Positions 1-11,490 of a stretch of 64,000 bases of DNA are shown in pieces. Made by a program: the position numbers and the translations under genes. The notes beneath the pieces are model-generated. The model made no database searches, had not been told where the DNA came from, and saw only the letters and a program-made list of their open reading frames with translations. Numbering within the stretch: position 1 is the first letter of the stretch; every line of letters starts with the position of its first letter. Source of the stretch: Isoetes taiwanensis. Its lineage: Eukaryota > Streptophyta > Lycopodiopsida > Isoetales > Isoetaceae. The stretch lies in assembly GCA_021234155.1 (NCBI GenBank), contig JAJEKV010000066.1, forward strand, positions 1,766,718 through 1,830,717. Direction: 5' to 3'.

Positions 1-400
1 AGACTTAAGAATCATGTAAATCCTGTTTGGTATTTAACTTGCAACTGGTATAAGAGACGCAACTTGAATTTTGCACAAGTATTTGAAAGTACAGACTGGA
101 ATCATGTAAATCCTGTTTGGTATTTAACTTGCAACTTGAATTTGGCACAATTATTTGCAATAACAGACTTAAGAATCATGTAAACCCTGTTTGGTATTTA
201 ACTTGCAACTGGTATAAGACATGCAACTTGAACTTGGCACAAGTATTTACTGGAATCATGTAAACCCTATTTGGTATTTAACTTGCAACTCGTATAACAG
301 ACATGCAACTTGAATTTGGCACAAGTATTTGCAATAACAGACTTGAATCATGTACGACTTGTTTAGTATTTAACTTGTTTAGTAAAACTTGTTTATTACT
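1..400. repeat. Tandem repeat, about five units of 74-92 bp
   Basis: The block ATCATGTAAA recurs at 11, 101, 175, 255 and (diverged) 347, each time followed by a TGTTTGGTATTTAACTTGC-like stretch and then by a TGGCACAAGTATTTGC-like stretch. Spacing varies (90, 74, 80, 92 bp) because units differ by internal deletions. The array begins before the window, so its full length is unknown. No reading frame runs through it. It is most likely a local minisatellite or the subrepeat region of an unidentified element. Confidence 0.85.
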
Positions 401-1552
401 TACAATTCAGAATCAATATCATGTTTAGTACTCACCTACACTTATAGTATATTCTGGAATCATAAACCTAGAACATATGAAACTTAGAACGTGTTCTTAT
501 CTTCAATTTGCTAGAATCATGTTTGTCTAGATACAAACAAGCAAGTGAAGTGAAACATAGAACAAGCAATCAGAAACCAAACAGACTTAAAACAATGGAC
601 ACTTCCTCGGATTGAAGCCTTCAACTTTTAAAGATGAGAACTTCAGAAATGCTTTGAACTTCTGAACCTTTGAGCTTCAGAAAACTTAGTGTAAAATTCA
701 TAGAGAAAATTTTCTGACTAAATTCATGCTGAAAACTTGCTAAATTTATGAAGGAAACTTGCTGATATAACTTTAACAAAACTTGTTGACATGCATTTTA
801 GAAGGGAGAAAGTGAGCTATCAAAGGGTAAAAAGTGGGCTATTAAGGGGCAAAAAATGGGCCATTGACACATTGTATGAAAGAAGGGTACCCTCCCCTAC
901 CTTTGAAATCTGAAGTGCGTCGAAATTAAGTTATGAAGTAGGGTAATGCTACGTTCCCACGAGCATAACCAGACTTCAAAGGCTACGTTCCCACAACTCG
1001 AGCATAACCGGACTTCAAAATATTTGCTACGTGTCAAAGGTGTCCATGGTAGCTTTCAGACATCCTTTTCCCCATTTTCTAAAATTCAAAGTCAACCTAA
1101 AATTCAAAGCCAATTTTGGCAATAACTCTAAGTTGCAAGGGCACGGCCCACCTGTGACGTCAGACTTTTTTCGTAGCCTAATTCTATGGTATCAAAGTCA
1201 TACTACCCTAGATTGTGTTAGGTTAAGCATGGGCCAAATTTTCACTGGAGCTGTTATTGACAGCGCGCTGTACGGTTTAATCTCGTTAGAATTGTTTTGT
1301 TACTTTCGCTAGATCCATATGCACGTTCGCTATATCCACATGCACGTTCTTAACATTGAAAGATTTGATACCATATAATTTAGTCGGTCAGCACTCAACA
1401 TTAAGACTCTTCTCATATCATAGAAAATCAAGTCCCACATTTCAAGAATATCTTTCGCACCATTTCAAGGTTAAACAAATCTTGCAGAAGTGTGTTAGCC
1501 GCTGCCCGCCATAAATTTTTTGTATTACTCTGTCCAAAATTACACCATATAG
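401..1552. other. Gene-free stretch with a short direct duplication
   Basis: No supported gene. At 948-1020 a 34-40 bp segment (GCTACGTTCCCAC ... GCATAACC-GACTTCAAA) is directly duplicated. Near 1188 the sequence TATGGTATCAAAGTC resembles a decayed plant retroelement primer-binding site (TGGTATCAGAGC type), and CACGTTCGCTA-like pieces repeat at 1306-1350. The small open frame at 1031-1312 has a tandemly repeated start (LKFKVN/LKFKAN) and no family resemblance. These could be remains of an LTR element, but no LTR pair was found. Confidence 0.4.
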
Positions 1553-4500
1553 TTACATAGCCCCAATGGGCTTGTAATGCTTAAGCGCATGCTGGTTTAA
1601 GATTAAATCACAAAACTGTAAGTAAATATAGAACAAATGTTGGTTGCGTTCCAAAGGGGATCCTTGCCTGGAAATCGGAAAGAGATAAACGTCTCGTCTT
1701 TTGTTCGGCTGACATAACTTTTGATTGAGACATGTCAGTTTTAAGAGATTGTACGAGCTCCTTGATTGGTCTCAATGCGGCTATTCTTGTCAACGCTTTC
1801 AAATCCGATCCACTACATAGTAAACAAATCCATGGTAAAGTTTTGTTATTGAAAAGAAGCTGACATCGCAGCGCTAACCTGTATCCCTCTGTTTTATCGC
1901 AGATGTATCTGTAGGCAACATAGACAGATTATCAAGTTCCATGATATAATACTAAACACAAGGTAGTCCCGCCACCATCAAGATGTCACTAGATTAGCTT
2001 AGGAAGCAGCCTTATAAACAAATAGGTTAGGAAATAGAAAGAGAGTGAAAGAGGAAAACCCTAGTTCTGTTTCAGTCAAGCCCCCGTTGGCCTTTGGCAC
2101 GTAAAATTCCACTATCTTCTTCCTTGTGTTATAATCTGGAACTGGGACCTGTAACCAACTTTGAATGCTTGGCCTTAGAATATATCCTGAAATATGTAAA
2201 CATTACCTCGATTCTCAAGTCAAATCGCCTTGTCAATGCTTCTGTCGGATAAAATATCAATATAAAGGACAAACCGGAAATTATAATTTAGTACTTACCA
2301 TCCAGATCCTGTAGCCTGTTAGTTGCTCCTACAATATATACCTTACATGCAAATACCAGAAAAACGTTACTTGCATGACAAATGAATACCATTCCCAATG
2401 AGACCAACTCCGATGTGCCTAATTATTAGTAAAAATAAAAGTCAGATCACAAGAAAATAATGAGATGGTTAAATATGACCCTGCTTTGATGTTCATTGAT
2501 TCTTCTTTTCATTGTGTTTATGAGGGTACGTTTGAAGATCCTAGACAACTGTCGGACGAGCATGAAGAATTCGTTGCATATTTACAAGTCATTTATGTCC
2601 ATTTCTATTATACAAAATGCTTATACAAACGTTACATTAAAAGGTTTCATATAAAGCATGGCTTAGACCTTATCATCTTCCTGTATCTGCAGAAACGTTA
2701 CAAATTTTTCTATTAGTTGTCCTCAATGTAAAGTGAGATTAGAAATGCATAGTCTAATAGGAAAAAAAACTCTACCTGATTCATCTGCATCTGCATAAGC
2801 ATCAAGATTGATATGTCAGTCTAAAATCAAAATTAATCAATCTAAAAAACACCATAGCAAAAATACCAATATCTCTGACAGAACACGCCTCGATGACATA
2901 TCACCACCACAAGCTCTTCTCAATCCAAAAGAGTCTATCTCATCCAGAAAAATGATGCATGGGCATAATCGCTTTGCCAAGTCGAATACACCTTCAGGCA
3001 AAATTAAGATATTAGATCCTTAGGAGGACTGTGTAAATTCTAATGGATGCCTTAAAAGTTGACCAACCTTTAATCATCCTGAAAATTAAACATCACAATA
3101 GTTAAATGATCTGTTTGGAAGACACAATTGACACGCACGATTTTACTTGCCTTTCACTTTCTCCACACCACTTGGATAAGATAGCTGACTAGGAACCATC
3201 ATGCCAAATGGGATGGTAAGATACATCACAATCTTCTATAACATACTTATTAATCATCAAGGCCAGCTAAAACAGCAATGGTACTTACAGGAGACACTGA
3301 AAGCAACTTAAATCTGTATAGAAAATCCCCCTTTTCCGTCAGAATGCACGAGATTGTAAAGGACTAACCACAGACAGATCCAAATGGCATAAAGCTATTA
3401 CCTTGTCTCACTCGCAATTGCTTCCGCTGGTCAAAATAATACTCGTTATACCTTATACAATGAAGTTTAGAAAGGAAAATGTGCTGCATTGTGATTAATT
3501 ACTCACCCAACAATGTCTTCCCTGCATATTGCAAAAGGTAAAATTGCTTTCATGCAGAAAATAAAAAGGGCATGAAAAGGATAGGACCTGTTCCAGGCCA
3601 ACCATATAAGAGTATATTTGCCACTGGTGACTGAATTCCTGACCGTTGGAAAAAAAATCCTTGTCATTGGATAAAGTTACTTTAGCATGGACCCTATTAT
3701 TGCCCGAAATGGATAAATCTAACCATTAAACAGTTCAGGATATCTAAGTGGAATGAGGAAGCCTTCCACAATTGTGTCCTTTACTAAGTCCTGAACATCA
3801 TGGAATTTTATTCAGTTGTGCTCTAAAGCAACTGCACACAGATACCTAGAGTCTTTTCAACTGTATTAGAAGAAAAACATGCTACTTTACCATCCCTGCG
3901 ATATCGGACCACTGAACCTTGACCTCTTTAAGGCAAGTGCTTAGTGTGGTTTCTAGAAGCTGATAATCTTCACTTTGAGGTGCCACAGGTTTATGCCACT
4001 CCCTTCCTACCATGGCTTTATCATCCTTAAAACAAGTCTCGGGTTGAATTTGTAACGAATTTATCCTGATTCACAATCTTCTTATACTTAAACTACTAGC
4101 CTCAATCAACGGAATTACTGTAATTGAAAGCACAGACCTGCGCTTATATGTTTCGATACAATTGAACAAAGCATTCTGCTACAAAAGCATAATATTAACT
4201 AATCAGCACCGAAAAAAACGCTTGCATATATTACCTGCTTTAGAACACTAAAGGTGCCAAAACTCAATGCGGTCTCCATATATTTCACAGCAGCTTGATA
4301 GCCTTCAATACTAGCCGCGATAATAGATGCTAATCTTATTGAAAAGATACATGAGCAAACAGCGTGAGAATGTGAATTTACCTACGAATGAAGGCCAAGC
4401 TTCGTAAGCTAGGATCAGATTCTTCTTCAACTTGATCCTCGTAATCGAGAGCGTCGGCAGCTCTGCAATTGGCTACAAGACTAAATGTTTGCAAAGCTGG

Positions 4501-4645
4501 GCTTTTTCTTTCCAGAAAGCATGCCTTTACCTGTAGACGGCGAGGCGCAGGAGGGATGTTGCCATTCCGACCGGAACGTGGATTTGGAGCTTGAAGCTGG
4601 ATATAATGCAATGACGTGTCTTCTTGAAGACACGTCACATGCCAT
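1553..4645 (-). CDS. AAA ATPase, katanin/spastin/Vps4-like (meiotic clade), 20 exons
   Basis: Single-domain AAA ATPase of about 407 residues; relatives sever microtubules or disassemble protein polymers using ATP. Exons (read downward): 4645-4531, 4472-4382, 4334-4235, 4037-3891, 3790-3724, 3638-3588, 3521-3507, 3426-3402, 3313-3289, 3188-3151, 3078-3068, 2991-2867, 2790-2776, 2686-2669, 2341-2299, 2241-2207, 2148-2060, 1908-1879, 1812-1668, 1591-1553. Every junction keeps frame. In order: a roughly 135-residue N-terminal part without a clear MIT domain, QWSDIAGM at the AAA entrance, Walker A GWPGTGKT (family usually GPPGTGKT), SKWCGESER, Walker B IIFLDEIDS, sensor-1 GATNR, RRF arginine fingers, TEGYSGSDL sensor-2 region, C-terminal LSLSDFQHALKHYKP helix. 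The start ATG at 4645 is the one whose first exon joins exon 2 in frame. Introns after exons 10 and 19 use GC donors. Exon 4's acceptor is the least certain. KATNAL2-like and spastin-like subgroups are not resolved. Confidence 0.85.
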
Positions 4646-5416
4646 GCTGGCTAGGCCTGAAAATAGTTGGAATAGCGGGTCCTCCCCAAAATTTCTGGTT
4701 AATGTTCTTTAATCCGATAAGGTTCTGCCATTGTAAAAACGTATAGTATTACATAAGATTGTCAATGGTTCTTAGGTCAGTATTCAGAGCGCTTTTATTA
4801 GTATAATGATGACAAGTGGAAATGCGAAGTAGATCGTGGTGCTCGGTCGATTAGGGCAGATTTGGGCGATTAGGGTCGCAAATGAAGTTGTAGGGATCGG
4901 CTACGGCAATAAATCTTGTAGGGCAGGTCTTGTAGGCGATGCATTTCTTCCTGCAGGGTTCGCAGGGCCCATTGGAATGGTTGATTCTGATCAAATGGCC
5001 GAATTATTTGGTACTGCCTAATCCCTAAGTGGCAGGCATTCAACTCCCTAAGTTTGTGTTGCTGGCATGCAATTTGTTTCTTTTTATCTTATGTATCTTG
5101 CAGGTGCCAACTTTTTTATTCTCTCTCCCCTTCTTTTTTTTTCGGTGTTGGATGAAGATTGAAGGCCTATTCTTGTGCAGATAAAGCCGCATAGATCTTG
5201 TGTAATGAGTTATAGATCTGCCATGGAGGCTTGGTCATTTGTTCAAGCTTTCTAACACTCCATATTTCTTCTTGCACAGTCCAAATTTTTGCTTATAAAG
5301 TTGTAGCTCTTTTGCAAAGCTGTGAAAGGGTTTTTATGCCTTGTAATCCCTTATGAGCTTGCCTAGTAGCCATTGCTAGCCAAAAAATACAAACTTGATT
5401 TTGTGGGAAACCCCAT
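4646..5416. other. Gene-free upstream region
   Basis: This interval lies between the start of the AAA ATPase gene (transcribed leftwards) and the L1 insertion, so it should hold that gene's promoter. Short open frames on both strands show no recognisable domains. A pyrimidine-rich run lies at 5116-5141. I see no clear TATA box that can be tied to the gene. Confidence 0.35.
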
Positions 5417-5439
5417 TCTTGAGCACCAAAGGAAGAAAA

Positions 5440-7280
5440 ATGGCGTCGACGGACAAACCGGCCGCCCAAGCGGCTGTCGGAAGGCAAGCAACAGCTGGTG
5501 GCTACTTCGGGGGCACAGGCCAGGGCCTCCGCCGGATTCAAAATGGACTTGCTCCTGACTATGCAGATATGGAGTTGTGCGCTATAGAACAAACTGCTGG
5601 TACAGACAGAAAAAATAATCAGTAGGGATCAACATTCAACCGTGATGGGCCAGGTATTGCTGCCAAAAGTCGTTTTGGGATACTAGATGCATCGATTAAG
5701 GCGAGGGAATGCAAAGCCCCAAATTTGGAAGTCGGATTTGTAGATGCGAAGGAGATTCTAGCAATAATCCGAGTCCAGATTTTGGGGCTTCGCCCCAAAC
5801 AAGATCGATAATGTTGGTCGGGCCACATATGACTATGGCAAGACATGAAATGACGGCGTAAGAAAGGACGGTTCAAACATTAACTGGTATCCGAAAAGGA
5901 AAAACAGATAAACAAATCTAATCCAGAAAAACAGAGGTAAATAGCTCTAATCCATGGAAGCGGGGGAAAGATCAGAGAAAAAATTATAAGGCCTAGGTTC
6001 TCCGAAAGTGGATTAAGAAAGGTTTTTCTAATGACTCCGTAGTAACAGTAGAAGAAGCATTGAACTCCCTTTTCTTCTAAAAAATCGCTCATCAATCTAG
6101 AACAACTTCTTCAATCGCCAGGCCGTAAGGCGCAATCGTGGCAACTTCAAAATAACTACATTGATCACTCTAAACATGTCAAGAACATGGAGAATCTAAT
6201 TTCTAAAGCAAAGGGGGGGTTTTTCACGGAGTCTTTCTAGATTATAGGAAATTACAAGAATGGCTTATCGTGCATTTGGATCGCTCAAAGAAGTGCCACG
6301 CCTCGAGCATCAAGGCTATTGGCGTAACTTTTTCTAATATTATTTGATGGTGAGAAAGTCGGAGAAGATAGTCTCTAGAGGAGTGGATCGCTTCACAGGG
6401 GAGTTTGTGTTATATCAAATATTATACCCGTGTTTTACCCCAGATAAAATGTCCGCCGCTAAACTCCCCTCGTTGGTTTGAGATAGAACAACCGCCACCG
6501 GACATGCTAGATCCAGAATTTTAATTGCCATAGCAAAGAACTTAGGGTCTTATATAACCCATTCGATAGCAAAGGGCCCAAGGATCCGGTGGGTGGGTAT
6601 CACAAAGAATGAGGGTATTCCGCAGCTTTACTATCGCAAAGCCGATATATTATTCTTTGTTCAAGTTAAGACTCATAAACGGATGGGAAATTAGAAGGAT
6701 GTTTCCCACAATGGAAATTAAAGGTTTGGAGGACCGCTTCATGTTCGTGAGAGAAAACACAAGGCAATGTGAAAGTGGCGGATGAAAAGGCAACAAAACT
6801 AAATGAGGAGAAAACCGAGAGGGATCACTTAAACTCAGGTGAAAGGGAACATGAAAATACTTTAACCTCTAAAGATAATCTAGAACTAGGGAAGGAGCAA
6901 GTGCGAGAGAAGGACATAGAAAATAAACTGGAGCAAGTGAATCAGGAAGAATGGGCGATAGTGCAAAGACAAAAAGTGGAGGCGCACTTAAAAATCAAAT
7001 GCGAAAAGAGGCTGCCTAATTCAGTAGGCTCCACAAAAATTCTCAAAGGTTACAATTGTTCTAAAATAAAACAACAATAGTGAACCATGATAAGGAAGGG
7101 GCCACTGAGTATATGGCAATAGAATGTCAAGGTGTTAATGGGGAATTCCCAGTACACAATAACAAATGGGCTGATTTGCCAATGGATGAAAGCATGGAGA
7201 TTTCTGAAGGTATGGAGAATTTTGTTGGTGAAACGTCAAGAAAAAGGAGAATCACATCAGACAGAAGAACAATATTGTGA
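5440..7280 (+). pseudogene. L1 ORF1 (gag-like RNA-binding protein), decayed
   Basis: The ATG at 5440 lies ten bases into the element body and opens MASTDKPAAQ. The frame runs to a stop at 5623 and then continues in another frame (FGILDASIKARE near 5670-5710). Further coding traces follow (KKCHASSIKAIGV near 6292-6330), and a charged, Lys/Glu-rich stretch lies at 6769-7079. Plant L1 ORF1 proteins bind the element RNA and usually carry a DUF4283 domain and a CCHC knuckle; the knuckle could not be seen here. At least three frame breaks make this a pseudogene. The call rests mainly on position upstream of the endonuclease. Confidence 0.6.
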
Positions 7281-7317
7281 AGCGACACTCAACCTAAACA
7301 ATATAATATATTCTCTA

Positions 7318-8100
7318 ATGGAGCAAAAAATCTTAAGCTGGAATATCAGGGGGGTAAAATCCTCTGAGGCCAAAGGCAGTAGACTTTCTCTAGCACTGAA
7401 AAAAATTTGTCCAGATATTATTTGTCTGCAGGAGCATAAATGTAAAAGGGAAGAAGTAGGGGTTTTGCTCAATATATATAGTAGGGAATGAGTACGTGGG
7501 CATTATATCCTCTAGTGGCAGTTCTAGCGCAGGAACCTTCATTGTTTGGAAGAAAACAAACAACTGAAAGTTTTATCGACATATACCGATCATTTTGGGA
7601 GGTGCGCAATAGTAACATGGTATGCTAACGGTAGAAAAATGGGGAGTGATAAATATTTATGCACATAATCAAGCCAGCAAAAGAGCTTCCATGTGGGCAG
7701 AAGAACAAACCTAAAAACTTTGACAGAGATATACCTGGATTATGGTCACTTTAATATGGTGGAAACTAGTAGCTTATAAATATGGGGAGCGGGATTGAGG
7801 TTGTGCATGGATTCGAAAGGGAACAGTGGGTTTAACATGCTTAACGAATTAGGATTCATGGAACTACTGAGGAGACGCAGCTTCACGTGGTGTAATGGTT
7901 GGATTGAAATGGCGGGGCATATGCACGATGATAGATGTTATGTAAACTCCCGTGTCTTGCAAGCAATGAACATATCACTATATCGCTATAATTTCTTAGA
8001 GAATTTATTTCGATTATAATCCGCAGATCATATGCTCTTCCTCGAGATAATACCTCTAAACGGCTAAAAGACAAGATTCAAGTTGAACCCTAGATTTTAA
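7318..8100 (+). pseudogene. L1 ORF2 endonuclease domain (APE type), decayed
   Basis: The ATG at 7318 starts MEQKILSWNIRG, the usual opening of plant L1 ORF2, with the catalytic Asn in SWNIRG and the catalytic Glu in IICLQE about 40 residues on. The frame stops at 7491. Later motifs appear in other frames: GVINIYAHNQ near 7650 (family: NIYAPN) and GHFNMVE near 7745 (family: GDFN), where the catalytic Asp is replaced by His. This domain nicks the target DNA for insertion. Stops, frame changes and the Asp loss show it is inactive. Confidence 0.85.
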
Positions 8101-8699
8101 AGATGCAGATTTTAAAGATCAATGTAAGCAAATTTGGACAACGCCTAGCGTAAATAAACAGGAATGGAAGCAATGATTGCAGCTCGCAACAACCAAAAAA
8201 TTTGCTAAGGCTTGGGGTCGTAAAAGGTGGTTGAGGAAAATGCTTTGTTGGAATCATTTTACAAAGAATTGACGTAACTCAAAAGAATTGGCACTAGCAA
8301 TGTGAAAGGGAAAAGATAGTTCTAGAGAAAATTAAGAGGCCGTAAAACAAATCAAAATTCAACAAGCAAGGACTAAAGGTGATTGACGTGGATCAAGGAA
8401 GGCTACAAATGCATGTGTTTCTTTTTTAGAGCAAAGAAAGCAGGGAAACAAGCAGCCATATTATCTTCATTACAGGAGAGAGGAGGGACTCATTATCCGA
8501 AATCCACAACAGGTGAAGGAGTTCGTCTCTAACCATTTTGAAGACTTTTTTAAGAAGAAGAATATATATTTTCAAAATTGCTTTGAGGAGTTAATTCTCT
8601 CAAAAGTTGTATCTAAAGTATCAAGCTATACAAAGGGAAATGATAGGACAACCATTATCCGTTGAAGAGTTGTGTGAGGTCGCCTACTCTCTAGCTAAA

Positions 8700-9560
8700 A
8701 AATAAATGTCCGGGTCTAGATGGCATTCAGCAGAATTCTTTCAAGAATCCTGGAATGGGTACAGCCTCTTGTGTACGATGCTTATCAGGACTTTCTACAT
8801 GCAGATAAACTTGATAGCAAATTGAACACTGGATGTATCACCTTAATCCCAAAAGTGAAAGAACCGAAGTCCATAGGGGATTGAGACCTATTACTCTCGT
8901 TATCAACCTTTTACAAAATTATAGCAAAAAGGTTATGTGGAAAAAAATAAAACCTATTCGTGGATCATATATCTCATGTCCAAATGATTTATTCCCAAAG
9001 AAGAAGTATTCTCAAAGAATATTGCGGCCGCTTTGAAGGCATACATTGGGCAAGAAAGACAGTCAAAAGGTGCTTTACCTAAAACTTGACTTTAAGAAGG
9101 CATATGACAAGATGAGTTGGTCCTTTTTGATAAGATGTTGCTTGCTTTTACCGCATGACAGGAGTTTACCAAGATTGTGGCAAAGCCGTTGAAATCGGGG
9201 TATCCGCATCATAGTTTTGGGAGAGACCTCCCCTATCTTCAACGTAAGAGGCATTAGACAAGGATGCCCCTTGGCTTTCCTTTTAACATTGTGGCGTAAG
9301 GACTATCTCAAGTGCTACTTGCGCCAGTTGAAAGATAGGGTTATAACAATTGGTGGTTACGATGTCGATGGATCGCAACAAATCAGAATCAATATGCCGA
9401 TGATACTTTTTGTTTGTAGAAGCCTCTAAGATAATCTCATGAATGTGAAACAATTCCATCGACTCTTCTCGATAGCATCAGGGTTGTTTTCTTAATTGGG
9501 AAAAAATGCGCAGCTATTTGGCCATTAGATGAGCCCCCTTCCGACTCACGCCACCACTTT
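8700..9560 (+). pseudogene. L1 ORF2 reverse transcriptase domain, decayed
   Basis: Reverse transcriptase motifs appear in order on the plus strand, in changing frames: TGCITLIPKVKEPKSIGD (near 8826-8880), KLDFKKAYDKMSWSFL (near 9087-9130), GIRQGCPLAFLL (near 9250-9285) and YADDTFCL (9393-9416), which keeps the catalytic Asp pair. The enzyme copies the element RNA at the nicked target. Downstream, 9640-10000 still shows thumb and connection sequence (LLSLDKHLRWWKVKN, then traces of THIYVASVHV). Frameshifts between motifs make it non-functional. Confidence 0.85.
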
Positions 9561-10608
9561 CCCTTGGACCATAGTACCCTGGGTCTTCATCGGGTTGCCT
9601 TTCGATTCCAATCGGGTAGGCACTTCATCTTCGGGTTATGGGATGAGATCTTGCTCAGTTTAGACAAACATTTGAGATGGTGGAAGGTCAAGAACTCTCC
9701 ATGGCGTGTAGGATCGTTGTAGCTAAGTCGCTTAGCAAGCACTCATATTTATGTCGCATCGGTGCATGTTGGCTCGAAAATCAAAACTAGCGAGTTAACA
9801 AAAATGGTGCGAAAATTTTGTTTGGGGTGGAAATGAGGAAGGAGCAAATGTCAAAAGTAGCGTGGAGAAAGTGTCCGAGATCCAAAACTCAAGGGGACTA
9901 GGAATGCTCGATTTTAAGTTGCACAAGAAGATCCTAGTCTCAGAAATTCATGTGGAAAATTCTCCAACAGGACTCAAAATCTCCGGCCTTGAACTTTTAA
10001 AACAATCACTAAGTCATCGTATTAACCTTGCGTAAACCATTTCATAAAGCGATCTACCCTCGGCCCTTTTTATAAATTGAGGCCATATGCAGAGCTTCTC
10101 CATTTCTTAAAGGACTATTAAAAGCCCGGAGGTAGTAAAAGTTCTATGGCTGGATATAAAAATTGTACCTCCGCGGTTCATGCCTTTGTGGTGGTCGCAA
10201 GTGGAAACCAACAGACCACGTACACTTTTCTCGGTGGTGAACAAAAGAACACAAAAAATAGATGGATTGGGGCAGGTTTAGCTTGGATTGAGATTGGTAT
10301 CGGCGGGGTACAATGTTCCCGGGAGTCATTCCAAAGCAAGTTTAACTTGAGAACGCAGTGATAAGTTTAATTTGGAACATGGTACGTGATAATATTCCGC
10401 TTTTATGCGGTTCCACAAGTAGGTGCTTTCGCTTACCTCGCGGAAAATCTTGACAAAAACATTTTGTTTCAAAAGCATACAAGGTCTTACATGGGAATGA
10501 ATTGATAAGTCTCCCCCCTCAATGGGAGTTAACATTAGAAGATAACCATGTCACCCAAATATGGAAAGGAGTTTGAGGAGCCACCTGCCACCAAAGGTAA
10601 CCACACCG

Positions 10609-10999
10609 TTATGGCAAATTATTCATAGAGCAAGCGGTGGTAAATATATTGGTGAACAAGTTCAATAGTAATGTATCATCGAGCTGCCCAATGTGCGAAC
10701 AAGAAGAAGAAACAATTGAACATTGTTTTATGCACTGCAGGGAACTCAGAACAATATGGGGAAAATTGAAGGAAGAGTTTGAGACTTCTATTTCAGAAAA
10801 GCAGATCTTGTTAGGCATGTATCCATCATCTTGGCAAGCTAGAAAAAGAGTTGCTTTGAATCGGAAGAGACGGAGAAAATTTGTGTTCTCCCACGAATAT
10901 CTATGCCCTAGTAACATATGGCCATCTTTGAAACAAAAGGTCCGCCAATATCTTGTCAAAGATTTGAGGAGGGGAGGAGTGGGCTTTCCAAGCTCATGA
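10609..10999 (+). pseudogene. L1 ORF2 C-terminal zinc-binding region (zf-RVT like)
   Basis: The open frame at 10637-10999 contains SSCPMCEQEEETIEHCFMHC, a Cys/His pattern (C-x2-C, then H-C and H-C) typical of the zinc-binding tail after the reverse transcriptase in plant LINEs, followed by ELRTIWGKLKEEF. About 130 bp of untranslated sequence then leads to the poly(A) at 11135. In intact elements it is the end of the ORF2 protein, but here it is separated from the polymerase by several frame breaks. Confidence 0.8.
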
Positions 11000-11447
11000 T
11001 TCATCACTCTTATAAAAGTTCACCTTCATAGCCGAAGTGGTTATCCCTACATAATAAGTTATGTAGGTGTATGATATCACCGGGCGATGTATGTCAACAA
11101 TGATGAGTTTCAATTAATATATATCCGATCCTTCAAAAAAAAAAAAAAAAAAATCTTAAGCACCAAAATAGTTGGAAGTCGCAGAAAACGAGAAAAAATA
11201 TTTATCAAATCCTCAGAAACAAATCGATGAAAGGAGTAAGCTGACACAAAAGTGTGTCTACAAATCTTCCAAGCTTTAGAAGACAAGTGTTGCACGAGGC
11301 ATCAAGAGGTCCTAAATAAAATGGGCATGTGCCATGCAAAAGCAAATACAAATTCGCGCCTTAAAAAATAGAAAGGGACAAAAAAAAAAGGAAATTAGAA
11401 ACTAAATTACACAAGTAAAGAAAAAATATAAATGTAAAATACCCCTC

Positions 11448-11490
11448 GCCTCCGCGGACGCTCAAAAATTCTATTCTATTCTATTCTTTC
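11448..11490 (+). repeat. Partial LINE 3'-end motif with ATTCT tail
   Basis: CCTCCGCGGACGCTC is followed by a short A-run and (ATTCT)n. This matches the last part of the hairpin-type LINE 3' end seen complete at 58.7 and 61.3 kb (GTGGACGATAAA plus an ATTC-type tail), but the hairpin itself is missing. It is either a 5'-truncated insertion of a few dozen bases or a chance match, and weaker than the other copies. Confidence 0.4.

Larger units (their letters stand above)
5417..11167 (+). mobile_element. Full-length, inactivated L1-type LINE with target-site duplication
   Basis: A non-LTR retrotransposon that copied itself by target-primed reverse transcription. The body runs from 5431 (GGAAGAAAAATGGCGTCG) to a poly(A) run at 11135-11153. 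It is flanked by an imperfect 14-bp duplication, TCTTGAGCACCAAA at 5417-5430 and TCTTAAGCACCAAA at 11154-11167, differing at one base. In order it holds an ORF1 region, an APE-type endonuclease, a reverse transcriptase and a C-terminal zinc-binding region. About 5.7 kb is a usual length for a complete plant L1. All reading frames carry stops and frameshifts, so it can no longer move by itself. Confidence 0.9.

Noticed and set aside
1186-1202. Primer-binding site of an LTR retrotransposon
   Set aside because: The match to TGGTATCAGAGC is imperfect and no LTR ends, polypurine tract or gag/pol text were found around it.
2465-2716. Plus-strand open frame of 83 codons
   Set aside because: It overlaps an intron and the 18-nt exon of the well-supported minus-strand AAA ATPase gene and has no known motif.
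4378-4638. Minus-strand frame starting with a non-ATG codon as the start of the AAA gene
   Set aside because: The ATG at 4645 gives a first exon that splices in phase to exon 2; the 4638 frame merely reads through the intron in a frame closed just upstream.
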